Of a stretch of DNA of 64,000 nucleotides, positions 54,877-64,000 are shown one piece after another. Source of the stretch: Halomonas huangheensis (GTDB lineage Bacteria; Pseudomonadota; Gammaproteobacteria; Pseudomonadales; Halomonadaceae); the NCBI RefSeq assembly GCF_001431725.1, contig NZ_CP013106.1:1860001-1924000 (forward strand), given 5' to 3'. The notes beneath the pieces were generated by a model. That model searched no databases and had not been told where the DNA came from. It saw only the letters and a list, made by a program, of their open reading frames with translations. How positions within the stretch are numbered: position 1 is the first letter of the stretch; every line of letters begins with the position of its first letter. A program made the position numbers and the translations under genes.

Positions 54877-54890
54877 GGTGAGGTTATGGC

Positions 54891-54917
54891 GCTTCGGCCC
54901 GTGATTCGGGCCGAAGC
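54891..54917. terminator. Bidirectional hairpin between convergent fumC and glpD
   Basis: An 11-bp perfect stem GCTTCGGCCCG / CGGGCCGAAGC with a TGATT loop. No long T-run on either side. Confidence 0.6.
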
Positions 54918-54925
54918 ACTCGGAA

Positions 54926-56635
54926 TCAGGTTGCGGTGGCAGTGCCGAGGGCGCTGTCGCCGGAGTCAGCTTGCCTGGACGTGGCGCCATCCTGCCGGTG
55001 TGCCGGGCTTTGCTGGTGTGCTTGTTGTCCACGCTGCAGGGTGAAGTATTCCTGCAGACGTATGTCGGCATCGTTGCCGAACAGAATCTCGCAAGCCTCC
55101 TTCAGGCCTGGCGACTCATGAATTTCGGCCTCGCTGACCACCAGTGATATCTTGGAGCGTCGACGCAGAAAATCTTCGAGGCGCGTCACCATCTCGCGGC
55201 TTTGTGCATGCTCCAGCTCACAGCGCAGGTACTCAGTGCCTTCGATCAGCAGCTCGGCCTGGGCGGCGTCCTGTCCGATGCGCTCGAGCATGGCGAAGGC
55301 CCCCTCACCATAGCGACGCCATAGGCGCACGCTGAGCGGCTCGCTCGAGGTGGATGGCGTCATCTGGTCGAGCCCGATCTGTTGAGCGCGCTCGATGAAG
55401 GCCTGGTGGGTCTCCGGGCCGGGCTCGCCATACCAGAGTGCATCCGGCTCGGGGATCTCGATGCCCAGTTGCTGTACCTCCTTGACGATTTCCTCGCCGA
55501 CATTCAAGCAATCGGTCAGCTTGCCGCCAAAGATGCTGATATGACCATCCTTCTCGCTGATGTCGATGGCATGCTTGCGTGACATCTGCAGGAAGTCGCG
55601 ACCACCATTCTGGTTGGACCTGACGGCCAGCGGTCGCACCCCGCAGCGTGTAGCGATGATGTCATCGCGAGTCAGCGGCTTGTCGAGTGTCAGACGCTTG
55701 TTGATGTTGTCGAGCACGAAGTTGATATCGTCATCGGTAATCTCGACCTCGGGGTACTCTTCACGAGTATCGGTCGTGCCGATGCAGGTGCGTGGCCCCA
55801 TGGGGATCACGAAAAACAGTCGGCCATCATCGGCGAAGAATGCCAGAACGCGCCTTTGCTCTGTCAATTGGGGCACGATCAGATGGATGCCCTTGGAAAA
55901 CGCATGGTGATGGTCCGTGTGCTGGCCAGTCAGGTGGTTGTGCTGGTCGACCCAGGGGCCTGCGGCATTGATCACCACTCGAGCGCGAACTTCCAGGTCT
56001 GATTGGTTGGTTACGTCGCGTAGCTGGCAGTGCCAGACACCGTTCTCGCGTTTCGCACCCAGCGATTCCACGTAGTTGGCTGCACAGGCGCCGGCATCCA
56101 GGGCGTTGCGTACGAAACTGAAAACGAAGCGTGCGTCGTTGTCGTGCAGGTAGGCATCGGAGTACTCGAAACCGCCCAGCGCGTCATCCGTATTGATGAT
56201 CGACTCTTCGCGCCGGATGGCACGCGGCTTGAGAAAACGCGGTATCCGGGTGAAGCCGTTTCCCATCAACCAGTACAACCAGGTCCCCGCCCAGAGGGTG
56301 CGGGGATGGAAGCGAAAGCCCTTGCTGATGGTGGTGAGAAAGCGAATTTCCTGGACCGTGGAAGGGAAGCTCTCGATCAGGTGGTTACGACTTCGGCACA
56401 GTTTGCGCACCAGGGCGAAGTCGTGGCTCTCCATGTACTTGATGCCACCCCAGACCAGGTTGGAAGACTGCTGACTGGTGGCGCTGGCGAAATCGCCGCG
56501 ATCGATGAGCGCCACCTTGACGCCCTTGCCGGCCAATGCCGCCGCTGCTGACGCGCCATTGATGCCGCCACCGACGATCAGCACATCGAAGGTGTCTTCC
56601 GTCAGTCGTTGAAGATTGCTGTTGCGCAGTTGCAT
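54926..56635 (-). CDS. glpD: Aerobic glycerol-3-phosphate dehydrogenase
   Basis: The 569-residue membrane-associated flavoenzyme oxidises glycerol-3-phosphate to dihydroxyacetone phosphate. Seen: FAD-binding DVLIVGGGINGASAAAALAG near residue 17, SQQSSNLVWGGIKYMESHDF, ARVVINAAGPWVDQ, and the C-terminal DAO domain with LEHAQSREMVTRLEDFLRRR. The C-terminus carries an extra polar tail (about 535-569, QQAHQQSPAHRQDG) beyond the usual end. It is the last gene of glpFKD. Confidence 0.95.
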   Translation of the reverse strand: MQLRNSNLQRLTEDTFDVLIVGGGINGASAAAALAGKGVKVALIDRGDFASATSQQSSNLVWGGIKYMESHDFALVRKLCRSRNHLIESFPSTVQEIRFLTTISKGFRFHPRTLWAGTWLYWLMGNGFTRIPRFLKPRAIRREESIINTDDALGGFEYSDAYLHDNDARFVFSFVRNALDAGACAANYVESLGAKRENGVWHCQLRDVTNQSDLEVRARVVINAAGPWVDQHNHLTGQHTDHHHAFSKGIHLIVPQLTEQRRVLAFFADDGRLFFVIPMGPRTCIGTTDTREEYPEVEITDDDINFVLDNINKRLTLDKPLTRDDIIATRCGVRPLAVRSNQNGGRDFLQMSRKHAIDISEKDGHISIFGGKLTDCLNVGEEIVKEVQQLGIEIPEPDALWYGEPGPETHQAFIERAQQIGLDQMTPSTSSEPLSVRLWRRYGEGAFAMLERIGQDAAQAELLIEGTEYLRCELEHAQSREMVTRLEDFLRRRSKISLVVSEAEIHESPGLKEACEILFGNDADIRLQEYFTLQRGQQAHQQSPAHRQDGATSRQADSGDSALGTATAT

Positions 56636-56673
56636 TGGATTGGCTCCTGGTGGCGCTTGCCGACCCCTGTTGA

Positions 56674-58209
<1,536 letters not shown>

Positions 58210-58272
58210 CTAGTTGTTTGAATGCCAGAGGTCGGCAGGGTTGCATGAGATCAATAAGGTGTCTGGTCGAGG

Positions 58273-59094
58273 TCAGTCGCATCCCTGGCGCTTGAGATGG
58301 GCCGCCTGTCGGCGCGCGCCAATCACGCCATAAAGCAGCCACAGCACCACCGCGCCGATTGCGAGGCAGAGCAATAATGTATCGCCGTTGACGAACACGT
58401 GCTGGTAGAACTGCGCTCCCGCAAGCCCACCGATGATCGGACCGACCACCGGGATCCAGGCATACTGCCAGTGGTTGCCGCCCTTGCCGGGAATCGGCAG
58501 TAGGGCATGCGCCAGGCGCGGACCCAGGTCGCGGGCCGGGTTGATGGCGTAGCCGGTGGTGCCGCCCAGCGATAGGCCAATGGCCAATACCAGCAGCCCG
58601 ACAATCAGTGGGTTGAGGCCATCCGTGAATTGATTGGCGCCGATCGCCAGTATTCCCACTACAAACACAAAGGTACCGATGATTTCGCTGGCGAGGTTGG
58701 CCAGAGGGCGGTCGATAGCAGGATCGGTACAGAATACTGCGCGCTTTGCGTCGCTGTCGGAGGTGGCTTCCCAGTGCGGAGCATAATGAAGCCATACCAC
58801 GCTGGCGCCAATGAAGGCGCCGATCATCTGGGCCAATATATAGCCAGGTACATCACGCCAGGGGAATTCTCCGAGGCTGGCCAGCGCGAGGGTGACGGCC
58901 GGGTTGAGATGTGCGCCACTGAACTGGCCAACCGCATAGACCGCCATCGCCACTCCCAGGCCCCAGCCAAAGGTGATCACGATCCAGCCGCCGGCAGCAG
59001 CCTTGGATTCCTTGAGCACAACACCAGCTATTACGCCACCGCCGAAGATGATCAGTAGCATTGTGCCCACGAGTTCGCCGATAAACGGAGTCAT
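58273..59094 (-). CDS. glpF: Glycerol uptake facilitator (aquaglyceroporin)
   Basis: The 273-residue MIP channel starts at 59094 (MTPFIGELVGTMLLIIFGGG) behind AAGGAGA; the frame upstream to 59310 runs through the promoter and operators. Both pore motifs are present: FSGAHLNPAVTLALA and GYAINPARDLGPRLAHALLP. The aspartate-containing NPARD form marks a glycerol rather than a water channel. It is the first gene of glpFKD. Confidence 0.95.
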   Translation of the reverse strand: MTPFIGELVGTMLLIIFGGGVIAGVVLKESKAAAGGWIVITFGWGLGVAMAVYAVGQFSGAHLNPAVTLALASLGEFPWRDVPGYILAQMIGAFIGASVVWLHYAPHWEATSDSDAKRAVFCTDPAIDRPLANLASEIIGTFVFVVGILAIGANQFTDGLNPLIVGLLVLAIGLSLGGTTGYAINPARDLGPRLAHALLPIPGKGGNHWQYAWIPVVGPIIGGLAGAQFYQHVFVNGDTLLLCLAIGAVVLWLLYGVIGARRQAAHLKRQGCD

Positions 59095-59149
59095 GACGGC
59101 CGGTCTCCTTTGTTTCCGATGGTTTGTTGTAATGAATCCCGAACGTCCT

Positions 59150-59218
59150 GATGTTCGAAATACGCCTATAAAGTTCGAATTCGAACAAACAATAGTGCGA
59201 TAGCGAACAGCGAACAAG
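59150..59218 (-). promoter_or_regulatory. glpF promoter with clustered GlpR-like operators
   Basis: Read leftward, TTGTTT (59187-59192) and TATAGG (59165-59170), 16 bp apart, make a -35/-10 pair. The spacer is filled by the perfect palindrome GTTCGAATTCGAAC (59173-59186). GATGTTCGAAATA lies at 59150 and a GCGAACAGCGAAC pair at 59203. These resemble the GlpR half-site TGTTCGAT. Confidence 0.65.
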
Positions 59219-59365
59219 TGTAAAAGGCGCGTATTGTCTACACCTTTGGTCGTATCCAGTGTTTGAGTGTGCATAGTGAGAGGGGGAGGGAGCAGGCACG
59301 GTTCAGCCATTCAGGGCCTGTATGGCTGGCCTGGGTTGAGGCAGCAGCGGATCACACATCTCGCT

Positions 59366-59400
59366 GATGTTCACAAGGAGTGTTGCGATGTTCGAAAATG
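59366..59400. promoter_or_regulatory. Distal GlpR-like sites
   Basis: GATGTTCACAAGG (59366) and ATGTTCGAAAAT (59388-59399) lie about 200 bp upstream of the main operator cluster, with the spacing needed for looping. The remainder of 59095-59544 shows no gene. Confidence 0.5.
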
Positions 59401-59544
59401 GTGAGGGTCAATGCTGAAGCTTGATACCCTCTGACAGCATTCTGTTGGGGCGCTGAGGTATAGGCGGGCACTGGACGAAGGCCAGCGAATGGTCGAGATC
59501 ACAAAAGGTCTGCGCTGAATGGGTAGCGGCCGGGCTCGAAGGCT

Positions 59545-60303
59545 TCAGGCGATATGCAGGTTTACATCATGCTCACGCAGCAGACGCATGATGTCGGCCG
59601 GTGGTTCGCGGTCAGTGAATAGTGCGTCGAGCTGTGAGACATTGCCCTGACGGACCACCGGGTTGCGATGGAACTTGGAGTGGTCCGCGGCGAGGAACAC
59701 CTGGCGAGAATTGCCGATGATCGCCTGAGCAACACGAACCTCCTGATAATCGAACTCGAGCAGAGAGCCGTCTTCGTCGATACCGCTGATGCCGATCAAG
59801 CCGATATCGACCTTGAACTGGTTAATGAAGTCGATGGTCGCCTCGCCGATGATGCCGCCATCCCGAGCACGGACCTGGCCACCGGCAACGATCACGTTGA
59901 AGTCCTCCTTGTGATGGAGAACCGCCGCCACATTGAGATTGTTGGTGATGATTTCCAATCCCTGATGATCGAGAAGCGCCTCGGCGACCAGCTCATTGCT
60001 GGTACCGATATTGATGAACAGGGACGAATGGTTGGGCACTTCGCGTGCCACGGCTTCAGCGATACGTCGTTTGGCATCGAGGTTGAGTGTCTTGCGAGTG
60101 GCATAGGCTGTATTGACGGTACTGGATTCCAGTCCGGCACCGCCGTGCACCCGACGTACGCGCCCCTCGGCGGCCAGTGCATTGAGGTCACGGCGTATGG
60201 TCTGTGGTGTGACCGCAAAGTGCTCGGTCAATTGCTCTATGCTGGCGTAGCCCTGCTGGCTGACCAGTTCGATGATGGCCGTATGGCGTTGTTGTTGGTT
60301 CAT
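59545..60303 (-). CDS. glpR: DeoR-family glycerol-3-phosphate repressor GlpR
   Basis: The 252-residue DeoR repressor has the N-terminal [39 protein letters not shown] linker, and a sugar-phosphate-isomerase-like effector domain with [36 protein letters not shown] and [11 protein letters not shown]. GlpR is released by glycerol-3-phosphate. It is upstream of glpFKD on the same strand; the operators between them support the name. GGAG precedes the ATG. Confidence 0.94.
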   Translation of the reverse strand: MNQQQRHTAIIELVSQQGYASIEQLTEHFAVTPQTIRRDLNALAAEGRVRRVHGGAGLESSTVNTAYATRKTLNLDAKRRIAEAVAREVPNHSSLFINIGTSNELVAEALLDHQGLEIITNNLNVAAVLHHKEDFNVIVAGGQVRARDGGIIGEATIDFINQFKVDIGLIGISGIDEDGSLLEFDYQEVRVAQAIIGNSRQVFLAADHSKFHRNPVVRQGNVSQLDALFTDREPPADIMRLLREHDVNLHIA

Positions 60304-60492
60304 TCAGGGCTCCATATGGTGTCTCGTCAGTCCGTCGTGCTTCAGAGCCATCCGGCATCGTCGCTTATTGGCACGCTGGATGACGCTGCAGACTTGCGAA
60401 ACATCATACCAGGGACCATGCCCTGATCGTAAACGAACATGGTGCGGCTGGCGATGATCAAAGAGTCGGCTTCCTGTACGTAACTCAATCAC

Positions 60493-60520
60493 TTGCATTT
60501 AGCCGCCATCTGGGTAGAAT
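60493..60520 (+). promoter_or_regulatory. Candidate promoter for the tRNA-Val cluster
   Basis: TTGCAT and TAGAAT, 16 bp apart, with a start expected near 60527, about 85 bp before the first tRNA. No other feature is visible in 60304-60610. Confidence 0.5.
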
Positions 60521-60610
60521 ACGCATCCGTTGTCAGGGCAGTCATTGCCTTGGGACAGTTGCGGGGTTGCTTGCAAAGCGTTTCTTGAAGAAGTCTTGAA
60601 GAACAGCAGC

Positions 60611-60687
<77 letters not shown>

Positions 60688-60716
60688 CCTTGCAACACTC
60701 TGTCGCACGAACATAC

Positions 60717-60793
60717 AGGACCATAGCTCAGTTGGTTAGAGCGCCACCTTGACATGGTGGAGGTCGGCGGTTCGAATCCGCCTGGTCCTACCA
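60717..60793 (+). tRNA. tRNA-Val(GAC), copy 2
   Basis: Same cloverleaf and anticodon GAC as copy 1. The anticodon stem is CCACC/GGTGG, a compensated T-A to C-G change. CCA is encoded. Confidence 0.97.
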
Positions 60794-60829
60794 GTGTTCC
60801 TCCGCGATCTCCCGACAACACCGCTTTCC

Positions 60830-60906
<77 letters not shown>

Positions 60907-60914
60907 GATACAAG

Positions 60915-60949
60915 AAAGCCCCCATCGCTTCTGGCGATGGGGGCTTTTT
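60915..60949 (+). terminator. Rho-independent terminator of the tRNA-Val cluster
   Basis: A 14-bp stem AAAGCCCCCATCGC / GCGATGGGGGCTTT with a five-base loop, followed by TTG TTG TTG. Strong. Confidence 0.9.
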
Positions 60950-61095
60950 GTTGTTGCGGCGGGAGCCCGAGCTATGAATAGCTCGGGCTGTAATCTGTGA
61001 GTTACAAGAGGGAAGGGGAGAGAAGGAAGAAACCCCGAACCCCGGTTCTTGTCTGTGTTCTGGCGGGTGGCATTGAGCTGCTCACAGCTCGGGGC

Positions 61096-61563
61096 TTACG
61101 GCTGCGACCGCAGTTCCGTCTGCTCGCGAAACACTTCAATCAGCCCTTCAATCCCGTTCTGATCTTCTGCGCTGAAGCGACCTGTGACCGGGCTGTCCAG
61201 ATCGAGGACCCCCCATAGTTCGCCATCCTCAGCGATAACGGGTACTACCAGTTCTGACTGGGAGGCGCTGTCGCAGGCAATGTGATCGGCAATGGCGTGA
61301 ACATCATCGACACGTTGCGTCTGACGGCTGCGGGCCGCGGCTCCGCAAACTCCCTTGGAGAACGGAATGGGATGGCAGGCCGGTTTGCCCTGGAAAGGGC
61401 CGAGCGACAGTACTTGTGGCTGCCGCTGCAGGTAGAAGCCTACCCAGTTGAGCTCCGGGAGTTCCTGCATCAGGAAGGCGCTGGTCTGGGCGCTGTTGGT
61501 CAGCCAGTCGCGGGTATCAAGCAATGCCCGCAGTTGGCGAGCGAGTAGAGCATAGTCGGTCAT
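61096..61563 (-). CDS. msrC: Free methionine-(R)-sulfoxide reductase, GAF-domain type
   Basis: The 155-residue protein is one GAF domain of the fRMsr group. Start 61563 (MTDYALLARQLRALLD) fits family length. Seen: LNWVGFYLQ, LGPFQGKPACHPIPFSKGVC and HIACDSASQSELVVPV, which hold the conserved cysteines for sulfoxide reduction (ACHPI, GVCG, IACD), then GVLDLDSPVTGRFSAED. It reduces free methionine sulfoxide. It lies next to metQIN, which import methionine, so scavenging and repair of methionine are side by side. The ribosome site is weak. Confidence 0.93.
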   Translation of the reverse strand: MTDYALLARQLRALLDTRDWLTNSAQTSAFLMQELPELNWVGFYLQRQPQVLSLGPFQGKPACHPIPFSKGVCGAAARSRQTQRVDDVHAIADHIACDSASQSELVVPVIAEDGELWGVLDLDSPVTGRFSAEDQNGIEGLIEVFREQTELRSQP

Positions 61564-61643
61564 GAGACATTCTTTCTTCGGTGGTTCGGTAGCCTGAACG
61601 GCAGAAGGCCGGCGCAATGCCGGCCTTCTTCAAGGTGTTGCCA

Positions 61644-62438
61644 TTACTCCCAGCCGGGAACGGCTGCACCCTTGAACAGTTCGTCGGCCTTGGCGGCGAC
61701 TTCATCTGACTGGTAGGCCTCGACCAACTGCTGGATCTCCTCGCGTTCTTCATCACCCGCGCGTACTGCGATGATGTTGACATAGGGAGACTCGGGGCCT
61801 TCGCGCACCAGGGCGTCATCCAGCGACAGGCCGGCAGGCTGAGCAAAAGTGTTGTTGATGAAGGCGAGATCGACATCGGGAAGGATGTGCGGAAGCTGTG
61901 CTGCTTCGATTTCCTTGAAATCATAGTCGTGCGGGTTGTCGACGATATTCAGCGGTGTTGCTTCGAGGTTTTCCGGGTCGTCGAGCTTGATCAGTCCCTT
62001 GTTGTGCAGCAGGATCAGCGAGCGTCCTTCGTTGGACGGATCGTTGGGCAGCGCGATGCTGGCACCGTCCGGCAGGTCGTCGAGACTGTCGTGCTGCTCG
62101 GAGTAGGCACCGATCGGGTAGACAAAAGTGCGCCCGGCAATGGCAAAGTCAAAGCCGCGATCACGTACCATGGCATTCATGTACGGCTCGTGTTGGTAGG
62201 CATTGGCGTCCAGGCTGCCATCGGCCAGCGCGGCGTTGGGCGTAACATAGTCGGTGAACTCGATGATTTCGACTTCAAGGCCGAACTTCTCCTCGGCGAT
62301 ATCCGCAGCGACCTGCATGACATCGGTTTCCGGGCCAGCCACGGTGCCTACCTTGATGTGGTGGTCGTGAGCCAGTGCCTGACCAATGGACAGCGACAGT
62401 GTGGAAAGCGCGAGGGCGCCGATCAATGTCTTGCGCAT
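61644..62438 (-). CDS. metQ: Methionine ABC transporter substrate-binding protein MetQ
   Basis: The 264-residue NlpA-family protein starts at 62438 (MRKTLIGALALSTLSLS), because GGGAG lies inside the upstream in-frame stretch. Seen: IKVGTVAGPETDVMQVAADI, IIEFTDYVTPNAALADGSLD, ANAYQHEPYMNAM, and DVDLAFINNTFAQPAGL. The signal peptide ends QALAHDHH with no lipobox cysteine, unlike typical MetQ lipoproteins, so it should be soluble in the periplasm. It is the third gene of metN-metI-metQ. Confidence 0.93.
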   Translation of the reverse strand: MRKTLIGALALSTLSLSIGQALAHDHHIKVGTVAGPETDVMQVAADIAEEKFGLEVEIIEFTDYVTPNAALADGSLDANAYQHEPYMNAMVRDRGFDFAIAGRTFVYPIGAYSEQHDSLDDLPDGASIALPNDPSNEGRSLILLHNKGLIKLDDPENLEATPLNIVDNPHDYDFKEIEAAQLPHILPDVDLAFINNTFAQPAGLSLDDALVREGPESPYVNIIAVRAGDEEREEIQQLVEAYQSDEVAAKADELFKGAAVPGWE

Positions 62439-62457
62439 CTTTGTATCTCCCTTCAAC

Positions 62458-62487
62458 TCTTTTTCGTTAGCCGTTCTTTTTCGTTAG
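62458..62487. repeat. Two 13-bp direct repeats between metI and metQ
   Basis: TCTTTTTCGTTAG occurs at 62458-62470 and 62475-62487, a 17-bp period, just upstream of the metQ ribosome site. Function unknown. Confidence 0.6.
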
Positions 62488-62581
62488 TCATCAGATGGTG
62501 ACGCTGGAGTCGATATTAATGGAATAAGAAGCCAAAGTGTAATTCTGTTTGGTTATTTGTGTGACCGTCCGCCAGCATGGA

Positions 62582-63235
62582 TCACTTGTGGTTGCTCTTG
62601 CGCACCAGGTAGTCGCCAAGACTCTGCAGGCCCTGGACCATGATGACCAGAATCACCACGGTGACCAGCATGATCGTCTCATTGTAGCGCTGGTGGCCGT
62701 AGCGAATCCCCAGATCGCCGAGGCCGCCACCGCCCACGGCACCGGCCATGGCCGAATAGCTGATCAGTGTGACCACCGTAACGGTCAGGGCCGTGTAGAT
62801 GCCGCCACGGGCTTCCGGCAACAGCACCTTGGTAATGATCTGCCAGGGCGTGGCGCCCATCGACTGGGCGGCTTCGACCAATCCCGGAGAAATTTCATTC
62901 AGAGCACCTTCGACCAGTCGGGCGACAAAGGGAATGGCGGCGATGGTCAGCGGTACCGCTGCAGCCGCAGTGCCGATGGAAGAGCCCACCAGCAGGCGTG
63001 TGAACGGCACAATGGCCACCAGCAGGATAATAAACGGGATCGAACGGCCGATATTGGTGACCACACTGAGCACCGACTGCAGCACCGGCTGGGCCAGAAT
63101 CTGCCCTGGGCGGGTGACATACAGCAGCACTCCTAGAGGGATGCCGACCAGGGCGGCGATGATGCCAGAGATTGCCACCATGTAGAGGGTCTCGAGGGTG
63201 GCTTCGAGAATCAGATCAATCATTGCGCTGGACAT
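62582..63235 (-). CDS. metI: Methionine ABC transporter permease MetI
   Basis: The 217-residue permease has five helices. Start 63235 (MSSAMIDLILEATLETLYMV) follows GGAGG by nine bases and equals E. coli MetI in length. Seen: the EAA-loop VEAAQSMGATPWQIITKVLL and SYSAMAGAVGGGGLGDLGIR. The start lies inside the metN 3' end (20-bp overlap). Confidence 0.95.
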   Translation of the reverse strand: MSSAMIDLILEATLETLYMVAISGIIAALVGIPLGVLLYVTRPGQILAQPVLQSVLSVVTNIGRSIPFIILLVAIVPFTRLLVGSSIGTAAAAVPLTIAAIPFVARLVEGALNEISPGLVEAAQSMGATPWQIITKVLLPEARGGIYTALTVTVVTLISYSAMAGAVGGGGLGDLGIRYGHQRYNETIMLVTVVILVIMVQGLQSLGDYLVRKSNHK

Positions 63236-64000
63236 GGCCAAGCACCTCCACGTTCAGGTCATGAGCCATCAGGTAGTCAATGGCGCGCTGAGTATCGTCG
63301 GCATTACCCATCAGTTCGGCAATCATCAGGCCCAGGGTGCGGTCCTGGATGGATTCCACCTTGGCCTGGAGGATGCTGACATCGACACCGCACTCGCGCA
63401 CCAGGCGCGAGATCAGTGGCGTAGCCACGGCGTCCCCTGAGAAGCCCAGACGCACTATGGGATGGGTGTGTTCGTCAGGCGCTTCAAGCAGCCGGTCGAT
63501 CAGTGCGCGCGGTGGCTCCAGTTCGAGAAAGTCATTGAGGAAGTGGCGGCCGAGGCGGGTACGCGGCGCGGTGAAGAAATCGCCGACATTGGCTTCCTCG
63601 ACCAGTTCCCCGTCGCTGATCAGACTGACGCGGTGACAGATACTCTTGACCACCTCCATTTCATGGGTGATCAGCAGAATAGTCAGGCCCAGTTTGTGAT
63701 TGATGTCCTGCAGCAGTTCCAGTATCGATGCCGTGGTCTGCGGGTCGAGTGCTGAGGTGGCCTCGTCGCAGAGCAGTACCTTGGGGCGACTGGCGAGAGC
63801 GCGGGCGATGGCAACACGCTGCTTCTGTCCGCCAGACAGTTGGGCGGGGTATTGGCGCGCCTTGTCGCTGAGGCCGACCAGATCGAGCAGTGGTGTGACC
63901 CGTTCGCGGATCTCATTGCGTGACACGCCCATCAGTTCGAGTGGCAAGGCCACATTGTCGAAGACGGTGCGTGATGTCAGCAGGTTGAAGTGCTGGAAGA
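63216..64000 (-). CDS. metN: Methionine ABC transporter ATPase MetN, 5' part cut by window edge
   Basis: The visible 261 codons begin inside the Q-loop (FQHFNLLTSRTVFDNV) at the right edge; the Walker A region and start lie beyond base 64000. Seen: signature LSGGQKQRVAIARALAS, Walker B VLLCDEATSALDPQTT, switch TILLITHEMEVV, and the C-terminal NIL regulatory domain (VRLGFSGDAVATPLISRLVR to the end), which binds methionine and shuts off transport. It is the first gene of metNIQ. Confidence 0.95.
   Translation of the reverse strand, partial: FQHFNLLTSRTVFDNVALPLELMGVSRNEIRERVTPLLDLVGLSDKARQYPAQLSGGQKQRVAIARALASRPKVLLCDEATSALDPQTTASILELLQDINHKLGLTILLITHEMEVVKSICHRVSLISDGELVEEANVGDFFTAPRTRLGRHFLNDFLELEPPRALIDRLLEAPDEHTHPIVRLGFSGDAVATPLISRLVRECGVDVSILQAKVESIQDRTLGLMIAELMGNADDTQRAIDYLMAHDLNVEVLGHVQRND

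Noticed and set aside
58273..59310. Longer GlpF of 345 residues
   Set aside because: The extra 72 residues translate the operator cluster and promoter. The start at 59094 fits the aquaglyceroporin family.
62439..62581. S-box-type riboswitch near metQ
   Set aside because: Only T-rich direct repeats are visible, without the paired helices of a SAM riboswitch. The true operon leader, ahead of metN, is outside the window.

Overview
The window is a 64 kb piece of a moderately GC-rich gammaproteobacterial chromosome. Gene content and protein style point to a Halomonas-like member of the Halomonadaceae: phhABC, hpd, a phasin, glpFKD-glpR, a urt-ure urea cluster, Hda and MetNIQ. This placement is an inference from content, not a measured phylogeny. 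I see no CRISPR array, transposase, prophage or integrase. Both edges cut a gene: the aromatic aminotransferase at base 1 and metN at base 64000.

Bases 1-4171 hold phenylalanine catabolism. phhA-phhB-aminotransferase run leftward, and the TyrR/PhhR-type regulator diverges from them. Bases 4297-11510 hold a three-gene kleisin / KITE / giant SMC locus (MukF-MukE-MukB or JetA-JetB-JetC order) with no nuclease gene beside it; this is the least ordinary system here. Bases 11569-19508 carry cfa, a thiamine-binding-type small protein, the argP/argO pair, hpd with two TyrR-like boxes, an NSS transporter, cobA and an RlpA-like protein.

Bases 19729-26804 form a carboxylate-uptake island. An overlapping leftward operon (IclR regulator, TctD-like regulator, TctE-like kinase, periplasmic binding protein) diverges from tctCBA. 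Bases 27073-39598 are a nitrogen-scavenging block: urtABCDE, then ureDABCEFG and ureJ. Near-consensus sigma-54 promoters with NtrC-like sites lie ahead of both urtA and ureD, so urea import and hydrolysis look co-regulated by nitrogen limitation.

Bases 39759-45133 hold a zinc-ribbon membrane protein, a phospholipase-D-like protein, a LapA-domain protein whose 3' end overlaps a convergent BrkB-family gene, and a membrane-anchored coiled-coil protein. Bases 45338-54876 are mostly housekeeping: Mrp/ApbC, dcd, purMN, a dienelactone-hydrolase-type enzyme, a PerM-type permease with hda, a lipoprotein, a phasin behind a double-palindrome control region, and fumC. Bases 54926-60303 are glpD-glpK-glpF and glpR with several GlpR-like sites. 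Three tandem tRNA-Val(GAC) genes follow, then a free-methionine-sulfoxide reductase and metQ-metI-metN, running leftward from the right edge.
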